This document shows positions 7,559-17,216 of a stretch of 64,000 bases of DNA, piece by piece. The notes under the pieces were generated by a model, which saw nothing but the letters and a program-made list of their open reading frames with translations, made no database searches and was not told where the DNA came from. The DNA comes from Stenotrophomonas sp. 57 (lineage in GTDB: Bacteria > Pseudomonadota > Gammaproteobacteria > Xanthomonadales > Xanthomonadaceae). The DNA lies in NCBI RefSeq assembly GCF_030291075.1, contig NZ_CP127407.1, positions 296,001 to 360,000 on the forward strand. Direction: 5' to 3'. Each line of letters starts with the position of its first letter. The stretch's first letter is position 1. The position numbers and the translations under genes are program-made.

Positions 7559-10384
7559 TTAGAAGCGCTGCTGGTACTTCATGTACATGAAACGACCGAT
7601 GTCGAAGCCACCGTAGTAGGTGAAGCTGCTGTTCGGCTGGCTGTACATGATCGGACCCTGGTGGTCGAACACGTTGTTCAGGCCCAGCGAAACGGTGCCG
7701 TCCCACGGCAGGGCGTAACGCACCTGCAGGTCGTGGAAGGTGTTCGAACCCACCTTGTTGGTCGGCGAGGCATCGGTGTAGGCCGAGCTGAAGCCCGGCA
7801 TGTTGCACTCGTCCATGTAGGAGCACTTCTCCTTCATGCTGGAGTAGTAGCGCGCGGTCCAGCCGATGCCCAGGTTGCCGTACTGCCAGTCCAGGTTGAA
7901 GGTCGAACGCACGCGGAAGTTGCCGCCCCAGCTGGTCAGCTGCTCCACCGGCGTGGTGGCGGCGTTGTCATTGCGCTGCTCCAGGTAGTCGGTGTAGGTG
8001 GTGTTCCAGGTAACGGCGAACTTGCCGAACGCGGTTTCCGGCAGGCGGTAGCGTGCGCTGATGTCATAGCCGGCGGTTTCGCGGTAGCCGGCGTTGACCA
8101 GCGAACGGTCCAGCGCGTTGACCTGACCGTTGCTGCCACGGGTGAAGCGGCCGCAGGCGGCGTCCGAGCCCTGCACGTAGCACTGTTCCAGGATGTTGGT
8201 GGCCGACTCGCCAACGATGGCGTTGTCGATGCGGATCTTCCACCAGTCCAGGCTGACGTCCAGGCCCTGCACGAAGTCGGGGCTGTAGACCAGGCCCACG
8301 GTCCAGGTCTTGGCGGTTTCCGGCTTCAGGTCCGGGTTGGAACCGGAGTTGAAATCGGTGGTGGCCTGCTGGCCCGGCTTGCTGGCCACGGTGCCGTCGC
8401 TGTTGAGCTGGCGGAAGTTGGCCGGCACCTTCAGGGCCTTGCAGCGGGCAGCCACGGCGGCGCTGCTTGCAGCGGTGCCGAACGAGGTATCGCACGGATC
8501 GGTGAACGAATCACGGGTGCTGACAGTGCCGCCGTACAGGTCGTCCACGGTCGGTGCACGGAAGCCGGTGCCATAGGTGGCGCGCACCAGCAGGCTGTCG
8601 ATCGGCTTCCACTTCACGCCGAACTTGCTGTTGGTGGTGGAACCGAAGTTGTTGTAGTCCGAATAGCGACCCGCGACATCCAGCGACAGTTCGCGGGCGA
8701 ACGCCATGTCGGCCAGCAGCGGCACCTGCATTTCCAGGTAGACCTCGTTGAGCGAGTAGTCGCCCTGGGTCGGCTTGCCGGTGGTGCCGGCGATCTGGCC
8801 GTTCTGCACCATCAGGTCCGGGGTGTAGCGTGCTTCTTCGGTGCGGTGCTCGAAGCCCATCGCAGCCATGATGTCGCCGGCCGGCAGCGAGAACAGCGAA
8901 CCGGAGATGTTGGCGCTGGCCACCTTGGTGGTGGTCTGGCTCTTGTCCACGTAGCGGGCGAACAGGTAGTCCTGCACGTCCTGGTTGCTCAGCGAGCCCG
9001 GGCCGGTGTAGCCCATCGGCGCGGCCGGGTTCCACGGCACGCAGCCGGCGATCACCGCATCGCGGGCGCCGCAGTAGGCCACGCCGTTCTCGATGAAGGA
9101 CGGGCCGACGGCCAGGTTGACGTTCGGCTGGTACATGCTGCCGGTACCAACGCGCTCGCCTTCATTGCGGTTGTAGGTGTAGCTGACGTTCCAGTCCCAG
9201 TAGCGCGAGCCGGTTTCGAAGCTGCCTTCCAGGCCCAGGCTGCCGCGCTTGGTTTCCAGGGTGTTCTCGGTGCCACGCAGCATTTCTTCGGTGCGGTGCG
9301 AGAACAGCACGTCCTGCTGCCACAGGTTGAACGCGCTGTCCTTTGACAGGGCGGCGCGGCTGCCGTTGCGCGCCTGTGTGGCGGTGACCGAGTACGGGTA
9401 GCCGGCCAGGTGCTTGGTCGATTCGCGCTTGCTGTACATGGCATCGGCAACGATGCGCAGGTCGTCGGTGATCGAGAAGCCGCCGTTGGCGAACACCGAG
9501 GTGCGCTCCAGGCCGGTCAGCAGGCTCATGTTGGTCTTGGTGTTGGCACCATCGGCCGGGTTCGGCGCGTGGAAGTTGCTGGCGCTGGTCGGGTCGCCGC
9601 CCGGGCCGACGGTCAGCGGCTTGCCGCCGACGGTGACGCTGCCCCACGGCGTGTTGCCGTTCAGACCATCGTTCGGGTGGCGCGGACCGTTGACGTAGCG
9701 GCTGAATTCGCGCGCGCCGCCCATCACTTCGTCTTCCTTGGTGCGCTCGGCACCGACGCTGAACCAGCCGCGGTCGAAGGTCTTGCCGAAGGTGGCACTG
9801 TAGGAGCGCTTCTGGCCGTCGCCTTCGCCGTACTGGCCGACGTAGACGCTGGCTTCGCCGCCATCGAAGTTCTTGCGGGTGATGATGTTGACCACACCGG
9901 CGATGGCGTCCGAGCCGTACAGGGCCGAAGCACCGTCAGTCAGCACTTCCACGCGCTCGACGATGGCCGACGGGATCGAGGCCAGGTCGGAATAACCGCC
10001 GGCGCTGACGCCCATGCGGCGGCCGTCGATCAGCACCAGGCTGCGTTCCGGGCCCAGGTTGCGCAGGCTGACATACATGCCGCCGAAATCGCGCGAGGAG
10101 GTCAGCGAGGACGCGCGGCTCATGCTCGGCGAGCCGGCAGCGGTGACATCCTGCAGGATATCGGCGACGTTGACGTAGCCCTTCTTCTCGATCTCGGCGC
10201 GGTTGAGCGCGACCACCGGCTGGGCAGTTTCGACACTGGCCTGGCGGATGCGCGAGCCGGTGATTTCGATGCGGTCGAGGTTGGTCGGGGTATCGCCGGC
10301 GCTCTGTGCGAAGGCGGGGGTGGTGCAGCTGGCGGCCAGCGCGATGACGATCGCGTTGCGCAGCGGGGTGGTCTTCAGGGACAT
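7559..10384 (-). CDS. TonB-dependent outer-membrane receptor
   Basis: The product has 941 residues: signal peptide (about 1-26, ending AFA), a short N-terminal TonB-box region, a plug domain (about 40-170, with DILQDV and the VLIDGRRMG / VEVLTDGASALYGSDAIAG motifs), then a 22-stranded barrel ending in ...KYQQRF with the terminal Phe needed for outer-membrane assembly. The barrel holds four close Cys pairs (CGARDAVIAGC, a CDTS...CKAL pair, CYVQGSDAAC, CSYMDEC), probably loop disulfides. The substrate is unknown; family members take up siderophores, peptides or glycans. ATG 10384 gives a proper signal peptide. Upstream ATG 10414 and 10540 would add a non-signal extension. No transporter partner is adjacent. 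Confidence 0.9.
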   Translation of the reverse strand: MSLKTTPLRNAIVIALAASCTTPAFAQSAGDTPTNLDRIEITGSRIRQASVETAQPVVALNRAEIEKKGYVNVADILQDVTAAGSPSMSRASSLTSSRDFGGMYVSLRNLGPERSLVLIDGRRMGVSAGGYSDLASIPSAIVERVEVLTDGASALYGSDAIAGVVNIITRKNFDGGEASVYVGQYGEGDGQKRSYSATFGKTFDRGWFSVGAERTKEDEVMGGAREFSRYVNGPRHPNDGLNGNTPWGSVTVGGKPLTVGPGGDPTSASNFHAPNPADGANTKTNMSLLTGLERTSVFANGGFSITDDLRIVADAMYSKRESTKHLAGYPYSVTATQARNGSRAALSKDSAFNLWQQDVLFSHRTEEMLRGTENTLETKRGSLGLEGSFETGSRYWDWNVSYTYNRNEGERVGTGSMYQPNVNLAVGPSFIENGVAYCGARDAVIAGCVPWNPAAPMGYTGPGSLSNQDVQDYLFARYVDKSQTTTKVASANISGSLFSLPAGDIMAAMGFEHRTEEARYTPDLMVQNGQIAGTTGKPTQGDYSLNEVYLEMQVPLLADMAFARELSLDVAGRYSDYNNFGSTTNSKFGVKWKPIDSLLVRATYGTGFRAPTVDDLYGGTVSTRDSFTDPCDTSFGTAASSAAVAARCKALKVPANFRQLNSDGTVASKPGQQATTDFNSGSNPDLKPETAKTWTVGLVYSPDFVQGLDVSLDWWKIRIDNAIVGESATNILEQCYVQGSDAACGRFTRGSNGQVNALDRSLVNAGYRETAGYDISARYRLPETAFGKFAVTWNTTYTDYLEQRNDNAATTPVEQLTSWGGNFRVRSTFNLDWQYGNLGIGWTARYYSSMKEKCSYMDECNMPGFSSAYTDASPTNKVGSNTFHDLQVRYALPWDGTVSLGLNNVFDHQGPIMYSQPNSSFTYYGGFDIGRFMYMKYQQRF

Positions 10385-10405
10385 CCGTGAAATCTCGTGT
10401 TTCAG

Positions 10406-10433
10406 AAAAAACATGCGCCCGTTCTGTGGGCGC
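10406..10433 (-). promoter_or_regulatory. Terminator-like hairpin in the receptor leader (possible attenuator)
   Basis: On the minus strand, GCGCCC-ACAGAAC-GGGCGC (10433-10415) is followed by ATG and then six T (10411-10406), about 30 bases before the receptor start codon. This is the shape of an intrinsic terminator inside a leader. A -10-like TAGAAT lies upstream at 10470-10465. The regulatory role is inference. Confidence 0.4.
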
Positions 10434-10651
10434 GTGGGGTGCTGCAAACCAACGTGGGGGCGGGATTCTAGAATGTTTCCATTCGTAACTGTTTGCTTCC
10501 GTGCCGCTGAATGAGTGCGAACATGAATCGCAACCAACAATCCACAGATGCGCTGTGCGCAGCGTCACACGCTTTGCATCGGGGATGGGCAGAGGCATCC
10601 ATAGCGGCAGATTTCCGGATATCTGTAGCCGCGCGTGTGCGCATGCTTCCC

Positions 10652-10673
10652 TCCACGCATGGCGTGGATCTAC
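10652..10673. repeat. SMAG palindrome, ATCCACG subfamily
   Basis: GTAGATCCACGCCATGCGTGGA is read on the minus strand. It is one of several copies of this monomer in the window (also 1721, 19284 and 48064). Confidence 0.75.
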
Positions 10674-10684
10674 TGGATCCAGAG

Positions 10685-10725
10685 TGGGGTCAGATCCCTT
10701 CGCGCAGCGAAGGAATCTGACCCCA
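10685..10725. repeat. GGGGTCAGATCCCTT palindrome
   Basis: TGGGGTCAGATCCCTTCG-CGCA-GCGAAGGAATCTGACCCCA forms an 18-base stem with one mismatch. It is the best-preserved of three copies of this family in the window. Confidence 0.8.
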
Positions 10726-10731
10726 CCAATG

Positions 10732-10760
10732 AAAAAGGGACGAAGCTTCCGCTTCGTCCC
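10732..10760 (-). terminator. Intrinsic terminator of the ABC exporter operon
   Basis: The stem GGGACGAAGC-TTCC-GCTTCGTCCC is followed on the minus strand by five T, about 35 bases after the last permease stop. The 410-base gap 10385-10794 holds this terminator, two palindromic repeats and the receptor leader, and no gene. Confidence 0.8.
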
Positions 10761-10794
10761 CCTGCAATGTGCGCGTTGTACCAGTGCGAAATGC

Positions 10795-12111
10795 TCAGGT
10801 TTCGCGCAACGCCGTGGTGATCGGCAACCGGGCCGCGCGCAGCGCCGGGAACAGGCCACCGACCAGGCCGATGCCTAGTGCCCATTTCAGGCCGGTCCAC
10901 AGCAGTTCCGGCGACACATGGAACTTGAACACCACCGCGCTGAAGTTGCTGCCGATGGTGGACACGCTGTAGCCATTGAACAGCAGCCACGCCACCGCGC
11001 ACCCCAGCAGACCGCCCAGCAGCGCCAGCAGCATCGTCTCCAGCATCACCGCGGTGACCACCGGCAGGCCACGGAAGCCGATCGCGCGCATGGTGGCGAT
11101 CTCGCGCGCACGCGTGGCAACAGCCGCATACATGGTGTTGAGTGCGCCGAACACCGCACCCACCGCCATGATCGTGCCGATCACCTTGCCGAGGATGTCG
11201 ATCAGCTTGGTCAGTCCGCCGCCCTGCTTGCTGTAGTAGACACGGGTGGTTTCCACGTCCAGCTTCAGGCGCGGGTCGGCGGCGACCGCCGCCTTGAACT
11301 GCTCGAAGCCGGCCTTGCCATCGGTACGCACGCTGATCGACTGCCAGGCACTGCGCTGGTAGGTGGTGGCCAGCGTATCGGCGTCTGTCCACAGTTCCGA
11401 ATCATGCGCATCGCCGGTGGCGAACACGCCGACCACGGTCCAGGTCTGGTTGCCCAGGGTCAGCGTCTTGCCCACGTCCATGCCGCGGAACTGGCCCTTG
11501 GCGCCCTGGCCGACCACGATCTCGCGCAGGCCGGCGGCGAACTTGCGGCCTTCGATGATCTTGACCTTGTCATGCACGGCCCAGGCCTGCGGGCCGACGC
11601 CGCGGAACTGCGCGTTGACGTCGGTGCCATCGGCCTTCGACACCAGGTTGACCACCTGCGACAGCTCCGGCGACAGCAGCGGCCTGCCTTCGCCATCGCG
11701 GCTGATGCCGGGAAGGGTGGACAGCGTCGGCACCTGCTCGCGGGTGATGACCGAATTGGTCTCGGCCTGCGAGCCGCCGCGCAGCACGATGGCGGTGGTG
11801 TCGTCGCCGGTGTTGTTGAGCGTGGCCTGGAAGCCTTCGCCCATGGCCAGCATCGCCACCAGCACGCCGACCACGCCGGCAATGCCGACCACGATCACCG
11901 AGGAGGCGCCCCAGCGCTGCGGCAGACTGGCCACGCCGATGCGGGTGGCGGCCAGTGCCAGCCGTCCGCCACGGGTCAGCAGCAGCCACAGGGCCACCAG
12001 CACGGCCACGGCCAGCACGCCGATCCACGGCAGGCTGATCCACAGCACCAGGCCGATGACCAGCAGCAGTACGGTCAACGCGTTGCCGGCCCACTTCTTG
12101 AACTTTTTCAT
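10795..12111 (-). CDS. ABC exporter permease, MacB/FtsX-like (second subunit)
   Basis: The product has 438 residues. Two N-terminal hydrophobic segments (about 10-45) and an additional one (about 68-90) lead into a MacB-type periplasmic domain of about 200 residues. The FtsX domain follows with three helices near the C-terminus, including MAVGAVFGALNTMYAAVATRA and AVMLETMLLALLGGLLG. The sequence ends with the typical LRAARLPITTALRE tail. It is the last gene of the adaptor-ATPase-permease-permease operon and lies 12 bases after the other permease, so a heterodimeric permease is likely. Such systems export peptides, lipids or drugs across the envelope; the substrate is not known. Confidence 0.85.
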   Translation of the reverse strand: MKKFKKWAGNALTVLLLVIGLVLWISLPWIGVLAVAVLVALWLLLTRGGRLALAATRIGVASLPQRWGASSVIVVGIAGVVGVLVAMLAMGEGFQATLNNTGDDTTAIVLRGGSQAETNSVITREQVPTLSTLPGISRDGEGRPLLSPELSQVVNLVSKADGTDVNAQFRGVGPQAWAVHDKVKIIEGRKFAAGLREIVVGQGAKGQFRGMDVGKTLTLGNQTWTVVGVFATGDAHDSELWTDADTLATTYQRSAWQSISVRTDGKAGFEQFKAAVAADPRLKLDVETTRVYYSKQGGGLTKLIDILGKVIGTIMAVGAVFGALNTMYAAVATRAREIATMRAIGFRGLPVVTAVMLETMLLALLGGLLGCAVAWLLFNGYSVSTIGSNFSAVVFKFHVSPELLWTGLKWALGIGLVGGLFPALRAARLPITTALRET

Positions 12112-12123
12112 CTGCAGGTCTCC

Positions 12124-13281
12124 TCAGCGGCCGGCCAGTGCGTCGACGATCTTCAGGCGCTTGGCACGCAGCGCCGGCAGCAGGCCGACGATGATGCCGA
12201 TCACCACGATCAGGCCCAGCCCCATCAGCCAGGTGGGCGTGGGCACGTGTGGCGGCAGCAGGCCCATGCTCTTCGGGCCGATCGCCGGCAGGATCAACGC
12301 GGCCAGGCCCATGCCGATCAGTCCGCCCAGGCCGATCAGCAGCACCGACTCCACCATCACCAGGGTCAGCACGGTGCTGTCCTTGAAGCCCAGCGTCTTC
12401 AACGTGGCCAGCTCCGGCACGCGCTCGCGCACCGCCTGCGCCATGGTGTTGCCGGTCAGCAGCAGCAGGGTGAAGAACACCGCGCCCATGATCGAAGTGA
12501 CGATCATGCCGATGTCGGCGAACTGCTTGACGAAGGCCTGCTGGAACGCTGATTCGGTCTGGGTCTTGGTCTCGTGGTCGGAGTTGGCCGAGATCGCATC
12601 GATCGCCTGCGCCACCCGCGAGGAATGGTCCGGATTGTCCAGCGTCACCGTGTACCAGCTCACCTGGTTCTTGATGTAGTCGTTGGATTCATCGAAGTAC
12701 TTCCAGTTCATCATCAACTGGCGTTCTTCGTTGGCGGCCAGCGCGCGGTCCTTGGAACGGTAGATGCCCTTCAGTTCCAGCGGCCAGTCGTTGCTGCCGC
12801 CACGCGGGAAGATCGTGGCCTGCAGCGGGATGGTGTCGCCGATCTTCCAGCCGAACTGCTTGGCCAGCGATTCGCCGACGATGGCGCCGGTGCGGGTCTG
12901 CTTCCAGTCTTCCAGCTGCGCCGGGTCGATCTGCAGCTCGCGGTAGACATCGAAGTAGTTGGGCGACACCGAGAAGTTCGGGAAGAAATTCTTCGGGTCC
13001 TGGTAGATGCCACCAAACCACATGCCATAGGCCACGTCGCGCACGCCGGCCACCTGGCGGATCTGGGTTTCCAGGCGGATCGGCAACGACTGGGTGATCG
13101 ACAGCCGCGAGGCCACCACCAGGCGGTTGGCGCCTTCCACGCTGCCGCCGGACGAGAACGCCACGCGCACCGAGTCGAGCATGCCGAACAACAGGAACGC
13201 GGCCACCACCGACAGCAGGGTCAACAAGGTGCGCGTACGGCTGCGGAACAGCTGCGCCCACACCAACGAGAAGTATTTCAT
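12124..13281 (-). CDS. ABC exporter permease, MacB/FtsX-like (first subunit)
   Basis: The product has 385 residues: one N-terminal membrane segment (about 15-37), a periplasmic MacB-core domain (about 40-260), then an FtsX domain with three membrane helices and the C-terminal motif [17 protein letters not shown]. It pairs with the 438-residue permease downstream and starts 14 bases after the ATPase gene. ATG 13281 is preceded by a GGAGG-like sequence. Its role is the transmembrane and mechanical-coupling part of a MacB-like transporter that moves periplasmic substrate rather than pumping across the inner membrane; that role is inferred from the family. Confidence 0.86.
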   Translation of the reverse strand: MKYFSLVWAQLFRSRTRTLLTLLSVVAAFLLFGMLDSVRVAFSSGGSVEGANRLVVASRLSITQSLPIRLETQIRQVAGVRDVAYGMWFGGIYQDPKNFFPNFSVSPNYFDVYRELQIDPAQLEDWKQTRTGAIVGESLAKQFGWKIGDTIPLQATIFPRGGSNDWPLELKGIYRSKDRALAANEERQLMMNWKYFDESNDYIKNQVSWYTVTLDNPDHSSRVAQAIDAISANSDHETKTQTESAFQQAFVKQFADIGMIVTSIMGAVFFTLLLLTGNTMAQAVRERVPELATLKTLGFKDSTVLTLVMVESVLLIGLGGLIGMGLAALILPAIGPKSMGLLPPHVPTPTWLMGLGLIVVIGIIVGLLPALRAKRLKIVDALAGR

Positions 13282-13295
13282 CGCGGTGGCCTCCG

Positions 13296-13985
13296 TCAGT
13301 GGGCCAGCGGCGCGTCGGCCAGCTCGCCCTTGTCCAGGTGCACCGTGTGCGTGGCGTACTCGGCGGCCTTCGGATCATGGGTGACCATGATGATGGTCTT
13401 GCCGTGTTCGCGGTTGAGCTGCTGCAGCAGGCCCAGGATCTCCTCGGCCGATTGGCGGTCGAGGTCGCCGGTCGGTTCGTCGCAGATCAGGAAGGTCGGG
13501 TCGGAGACGATCGCGCGGGCGATCGCCACGCGCTGCTGCTGGCCGCCGGACAGTTCATTCGGGCGATGGCTGCGGCGGTCGGCCAGGCCGACCAGGGTCA
13601 GCGCGATCTCGGCATTGCGCTTGCGCTGCGAGGCACTGAGATGGGTCAGCAGCAGCGGCAGCTCCACGTTCTTCTGCGCGGTCAGCATCGGCATCAGGTT
13701 GTAGAACTGGAACACGAAGCCGACATGGTGGCTGCGCCAGGTCGACAGCTGGCCTCCGCTCATCTGGTCTATGCGCTCGCCTTCGATGCTGATCTCACCG
13801 CTGCTGGGGTTGTCGAGGCCGCCGATCAGGTTGAGCAGGGTGGTCTTGCCGGAACCGGACGGGCCCATCAGCGCGACGAAGTCGCCGCGCGCGATGTCCA
13901 GGTCGATACCGTGCAGCACCTGCACTTTCTCGGGGCCACGCTGGTAGGTCTTGGTGATGTTGCGCAGTGAAACCAGGGTCGACAT
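13296..13985 (-). CDS. ABC exporter ATPase, LolD/MacB-type
   Basis: The product has 229 residues and contains all nucleotide-binding motifs: Walker [10 protein letters not shown] (41-49), signature [14 protein letters not shown], Walker [13 protein letters not shown], and the switch His in [10 protein letters not shown]. The DEPTGDLD form is typical of the LolD/MacB/FtsE branch (three-component exporters). It lies between the adaptor gene and the two permease genes on one transcript, so it powers those permeases. Confidence 0.92.
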   Translation of the reverse strand: MSTLVSLRNITKTYQRGPEKVQVLHGIDLDIARGDFVALMGPSGSGKTTLLNLIGGLDNPSSGEISIEGERIDQMSGGQLSTWRSHHVGFVFQFYNLMPMLTAQKNVELPLLLTHLSASQRKRNAEIALTLVGLADRRSHRPNELSGGQQQRVAIARAIVSDPTFLICDEPTGDLDRQSAEEILGLLQQLNREHGKTIIMVTHDPKAAEYATHTVHLDKGELADAPLAH

Positions 13986-14087
13986 GGGTGGTTCTCCACG
14001 GAAGGCGGGAAACGGGGAAGCCCACCCGCGATGGCCGCGGGCGTGCGTCGAGCGGTGCTGCCGGCGGCGCCCGCAGGCGCCAGGCCG

Positions 14088-15332
14088 TTACTGCGCTTGT
14101 TTCTGTTGCACCTCGGCGCCATCGCGCAGGGTGTCCGGCGGGTTCACCACCACCGATTCACCTGCGCTCACGCCCTTGAGGATCTGGCGGTCCTTGCCCA
14201 TCGCCTGGCCGGCCTCGACCGTGCGCTGCTGCACGCGGCTCTCGCCGCCCAGCACGAAGGCCACCGACGCGCCGTCGCGCTGGACCACCGCGCCGCCCGG
14301 CACGCGCACGCCCTGCGGCTTGGCGGCGGCCTGCGGCTGGGCCTGTTCCAGGAAGCTGACCCGCACGCCCATCTCCGGCACGATGCGCGGGTCCTTCACC
14401 TTCAGCGCCACGCGCACCTTGACCGTGGCCTTGCCGCGGTCGGCAGTAGGAATGATGGCGATCACTTCGCCCGGGATCTTCCACTCCGGGTAGGCATTGA
14501 GCGTGGCTTCCACCGGCATCTTCGGCTGCACGCGGCCGATGAAGGCCTCGCCGACCTCGACTTCGATTTCCAGCGAATCCATGTCGACGATGGTGCCGAT
14601 GCCGGTACGGGTGAAGCCACCGCCAGCCGACAGCGGCGAGACGATTTCACCCGGCTGCGCCGCCTTGGCGGTGACCACGCCGGAGAACGGTGCGCGTACC
14701 ACGTTGTTGTCCACGCCCAGGTCGGCGATGGCCAGCTGGTCGCGTGCCACCCTGACGTTGCGCTGCGCAGTATCCAGCTGCGCACGCAGGCTGTCGCGCT
14801 GGGCCACGGCCTGGTCGTACTGCGAGCGCGACACCAGTTGCTGGCCGACCAGCGCCTGCAGGCGGCTGGCTTCGGCGGCGGCCTGCTTCTGCTGTGCCTC
14901 CAGCCCTGCCACCTGGCTGCGTGCGGCCTGCAGCTGCGAGGCATACAGGCTGCGCTGCGCATCGGCATCGATCGGGTCCAGCGTGGCCATCACCTGGCCG
15001 GCCTCGACCCGCATGCCTTCCTCGATCATCACCTCGCGCACCTTGCCGGTGATCTTGGCCGACACCGTGGCCATGCGCCGGGCGACCACGTAGCCGCTGG
15101 CGTCGAGCACCGAACTGCTGGCGCTGCCCTGCTGGATGGCCACCGCAGGGGCGGTTTCCACTTCCACGGCCGGTGCACGGCCGAACAGGAAGGCGACGGC
15201 GGCGGCCAGCAGCACGATCACGATGATCGCGATCCACAGCCAGCGGCGGCTGCCCCCACTGCGACCGGAGGCGGGCGGCGGCGACTTGCGGTCGATACGG
15301 AGTTCCTTCAACAGCTCGGCAGAAGCGTTCAT
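14088..15332 (-). CDS. Periplasmic adaptor (membrane-fusion protein) of the ABC exporter
   Basis: The product is 414 residues. One membrane anchor (about 31-50) is followed by a biotinyl-lipoyl-like domain, a coiled-coil hairpin rich in Gln/Ala/Arg (about 120-230), and beta-barrel domains. The lipoyl halves are visible as [20 protein letters not shown] and [21 protein letters not shown]. This is the HlyD/MacA class that links an inner-membrane transporter to a TolC-type channel. No TolC gene is in the window. ATG 15332 is used; ATG 15341 is an equally possible start. It is the first gene of the four-gene exporter operon. Confidence 0.88.
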   Translation of the reverse strand: MNASAELLKELRIDRKSPPPASGRSGGSRRWLWIAIIVIVLLAAAVAFLFGRAPAVEVETAPAVAIQQGSASSSVLDASGYVVARRMATVSAKITGKVREVMIEEGMRVEAGQVMATLDPIDADAQRSLYASQLQAARSQVAGLEAQQKQAAAEASRLQALVGQQLVSRSQYDQAVAQRDSLRAQLDTAQRNVRVARDQLAIADLGVDNNVVRAPFSGVVTAKAAQPGEIVSPLSAGGGFTRTGIGTIVDMDSLEIEVEVGEAFIGRVQPKMPVEATLNAYPEWKIPGEVIAIIPTADRGKATVKVRVALKVKDPRIVPEMGVRVSFLEQAQPQAAAKPQGVRVPGGAVVQRDGASVAFVLGGESRVQQRTVEAGQAMGKDRQILKGVSAGESVVVNPPDTLRDGAEVQQKQAQ

Positions 15333-15504
15333 TCGTTCCATCACAGGTGTTCGGGCGGGTGTGGCCGGAAGGGCATACGACGGCGGTTCCGGCGGTGGAG
15401 CGTGCGGCACAGCATGAAGGCAGGCACAGCGATGATGGCAGTGACAGCTGTCATCCGATGACACTGACGGCGGCAACTGCGAAATGTGACCACGGCGGCA
15501 CAGG

Positions 15505-16431
15505 ATGGCAACGTCCCCGCTACCGGTACCGCCCATGGATCCGATCGCCCCGTCGCTGGCCCGCCTGCAGCAGGTGCAGGTGCGCTATCGCGACCATACC
15601 GCCCTGCATGGCATCGACCTGCAGGTCCGCGCTGGCCAGGTGCTGGCATTGCTGGGCCGCAACGGTGCCGGCAAGAGTACCGCGATCAGCGTGCTGTTGG
15701 GCCTGCGCCGCGCCGATGCCGGCCAGGTCGAGCTGCTCGGCGGCGACCCGCAGCAGCGGGCCAGTCGATTGGGGCTGGGCGTGATGCTGCAGAGCACGAA
15801 CCTGCCGCCGATGCTGCAGGTGGACGAGCTGGTGGCCCAGGCCAGTGCCTGTTACCCCGACCCGATGCCGTTGCAGGAGGTACTGCAGCGCGCCGGACTG
15901 CAGGCGCTGGCGCGCCGCCGCTACGGCCAGCTGTCCGGCGGGCAGCAGCGCGCGGTGCAGTTCGCCATCGCGCTGTGCGGCCGACCGCGGGTGCTGTTCC
16001 TGGACGAGCCCACCACCGGGCTGGACATCCAGGCGCGGCAGGCGATGTGGCAGGCGATCCGGCAACTGGTGGCCGAAGGCTGCGGCGTGTTGCTGACCAC
16101 CCACTACCTGGAAGAGGCCGAAGCATTGGCGCAGCAGGTGGTAGTGCTCGAACGCGGCCGGGTTCTGGCCGACGCGCCGCTGGGCGAACTGCGCCTGGCC
16201 GACCGGCCGCGCCGCATCCGTTGCCGCAGCGTGCTGCCTGCTGAAGACGTGCAGCAGTGGCCGGGCGTGCAGCAGGTGCAGCGCGACGGCGAGCATCTGC
16301 AGCTGCTGGCGAGCCCGGCCGAGCCGGTAGTGGCCCGCCTGCTGGCGGCCGACGCGCAGTTGCGTGAGCTGGAAGTACAGGGCGCGGCGCTGGCCGACGC
16401 CTTCCTCGACCTGACCCGGGAGGCCGCATGA
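15505..16431 (+). CDS. ABC transporter ATPase (DrrA/YvfR-like)
   Basis: The product has 308 residues. The nucleotide-binding domain fills the first 220 or so residues: Walker A GRNGAGKST (51-59), signature LSGGQQRAVQFAIA, Walker B VLFLDEPTTGLD, and switch His in TTHYLEEAEAL. A C-terminal extension of about 80 residues matches the drug-export ABC-2 type. It begins a four-gene transcript (ATPase, permease, kinase, regulator) with 4-base overlaps. ATG 15505 has only a weak AGG next to it; ATG 15535 is an alternative start that loses ten residues. Confidence 0.9.
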   Translation: MATSPLPVPPMDPIAPSLARLQQVQVRYRDHTALHGIDLQVRAGQVLALLGRNGAGKSTAISVLLGLRRADAGQVELLGGDPQQRASRLGLGVMLQSTNLPPMLQVDELVAQASACYPDPMPLQEVLQRAGLQALARRRYGQLSGGQQRAVQFAIALCGRPRVLFLDEPTTGLDIQARQAMWQAIRQLVAEGCGVLLTTHYLEEAEALAQQVVVLERGRVLADAPLGELRLADRPRRIRCRSVLPAEDVQQWPGVQQVQRDGEHLQLLASPAEPVVARLLAADAQLRELEVQGAALADAFLDLTREAA

Positions 16432-17210
16432 ACACGATGACCCGTACCGGCACCGCACCGGCGCCGTCGTCTGCCTGGCGCCAGGCCCTGCGTCCCTACT
16501 GCGCTGAGCTGGTGGCCGAACTGCGCCGCGCCTGGCGTACACCCGCCTTCGCCGTACCTTCGCTGCTGTTCCCGGTGTTGTTCTACCTGCTGTTCGGCGT
16601 GCTGTTGGGCCGTGGCCACGCTCCGCTGTACCTGCTGGCCACCTACTGCGTGTTCGGCGCGATGGCCCCGGCCCTGTTCGGCTTCGGCGTGCAGCTGGCG
16701 TTGGACCGAGAAGGCGGGCTGCTCACGCTCAAGCGGGGGCTGCCGATGCCGCCGGCGGCGCCGCTGCTGGCGCGACTTGCGATGGCCGTGATGTTCGCGC
16801 TGCTGGTGGCCTCGTTGTTGATCGGCGTGGCATCTGTGCTGGGCGGTGTGCAGCTGCACGCCCTGCAGGTGCTGCAGCTGCTGGCGGTGGCGGGCCTGGC
16901 TGCGCTGCCGCTGGGGGCGATCGGCCTGCTGATCGGCAGCCATGTCAGTGCCAGCGCAGCGCCGGCGATGGTCAACCTGGTCTACCTGCCGCTGGCGTTG
17001 CTGTCGGGCCTGTGGCTGCCGCTGTCGGCGCTGCCCAAGGTGTTTTCGATGATGGCACCGCTGTGGCCAACCTGGCACCTGGCCGAGCTGGCGCTGCCGG
17101 TGGTCGGGTTGCCGTCTGCGGGCAGCGTCGCCGGCCATCTGCTGGTGCTGCTGGCGGTGACCCTCGTGGCGTTGCTGCTGACACGGCGCCGCCTGCGCCG
17201 GATCGGCTGA
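16428..17210 (+). CDS. ABC-2 type transporter permease
   Basis: The product has 260 residues with six predicted membrane helices: the first around FAVPSLLFPVLFYLLFGVL, and the last around LLVLLAVTLVALLLT. A conserved NLVYLPLALLSGLWLPLSALP segment is typical of ABC-2 permeases such as DrrB/YvfS. ATG overlaps the stop of the ATPase gene (ATGA). It probably forms an exporter with that ATPase. Substrate unknown; antimicrobial export is suggested only by the co-located two-component system. Confidence 0.88.
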   Translation: MNTMTRTGTAPAPSSAWRQALRPYCAELVAELRRAWRTPAFAVPSLLFPVLFYLLFGVLLGRGHAPLYLLATYCVFGAMAPALFGFGVQLALDREGGLLTLKRGLPMPPAAPLLARLAMAVMFALLVASLLIGVASVLGGVQLHALQVLQLLAVAGLAALPLGAIGLLIGSHVSASAAPAMVNLVYLPLALLSGLWLPLSALPKVFSMMAPLWPTWHLAELALPVVGLPSAGSVAGHLLVLLAVTLVALLLTRRRLRRIG

Positions 17211-17216
17211 ACTGGC

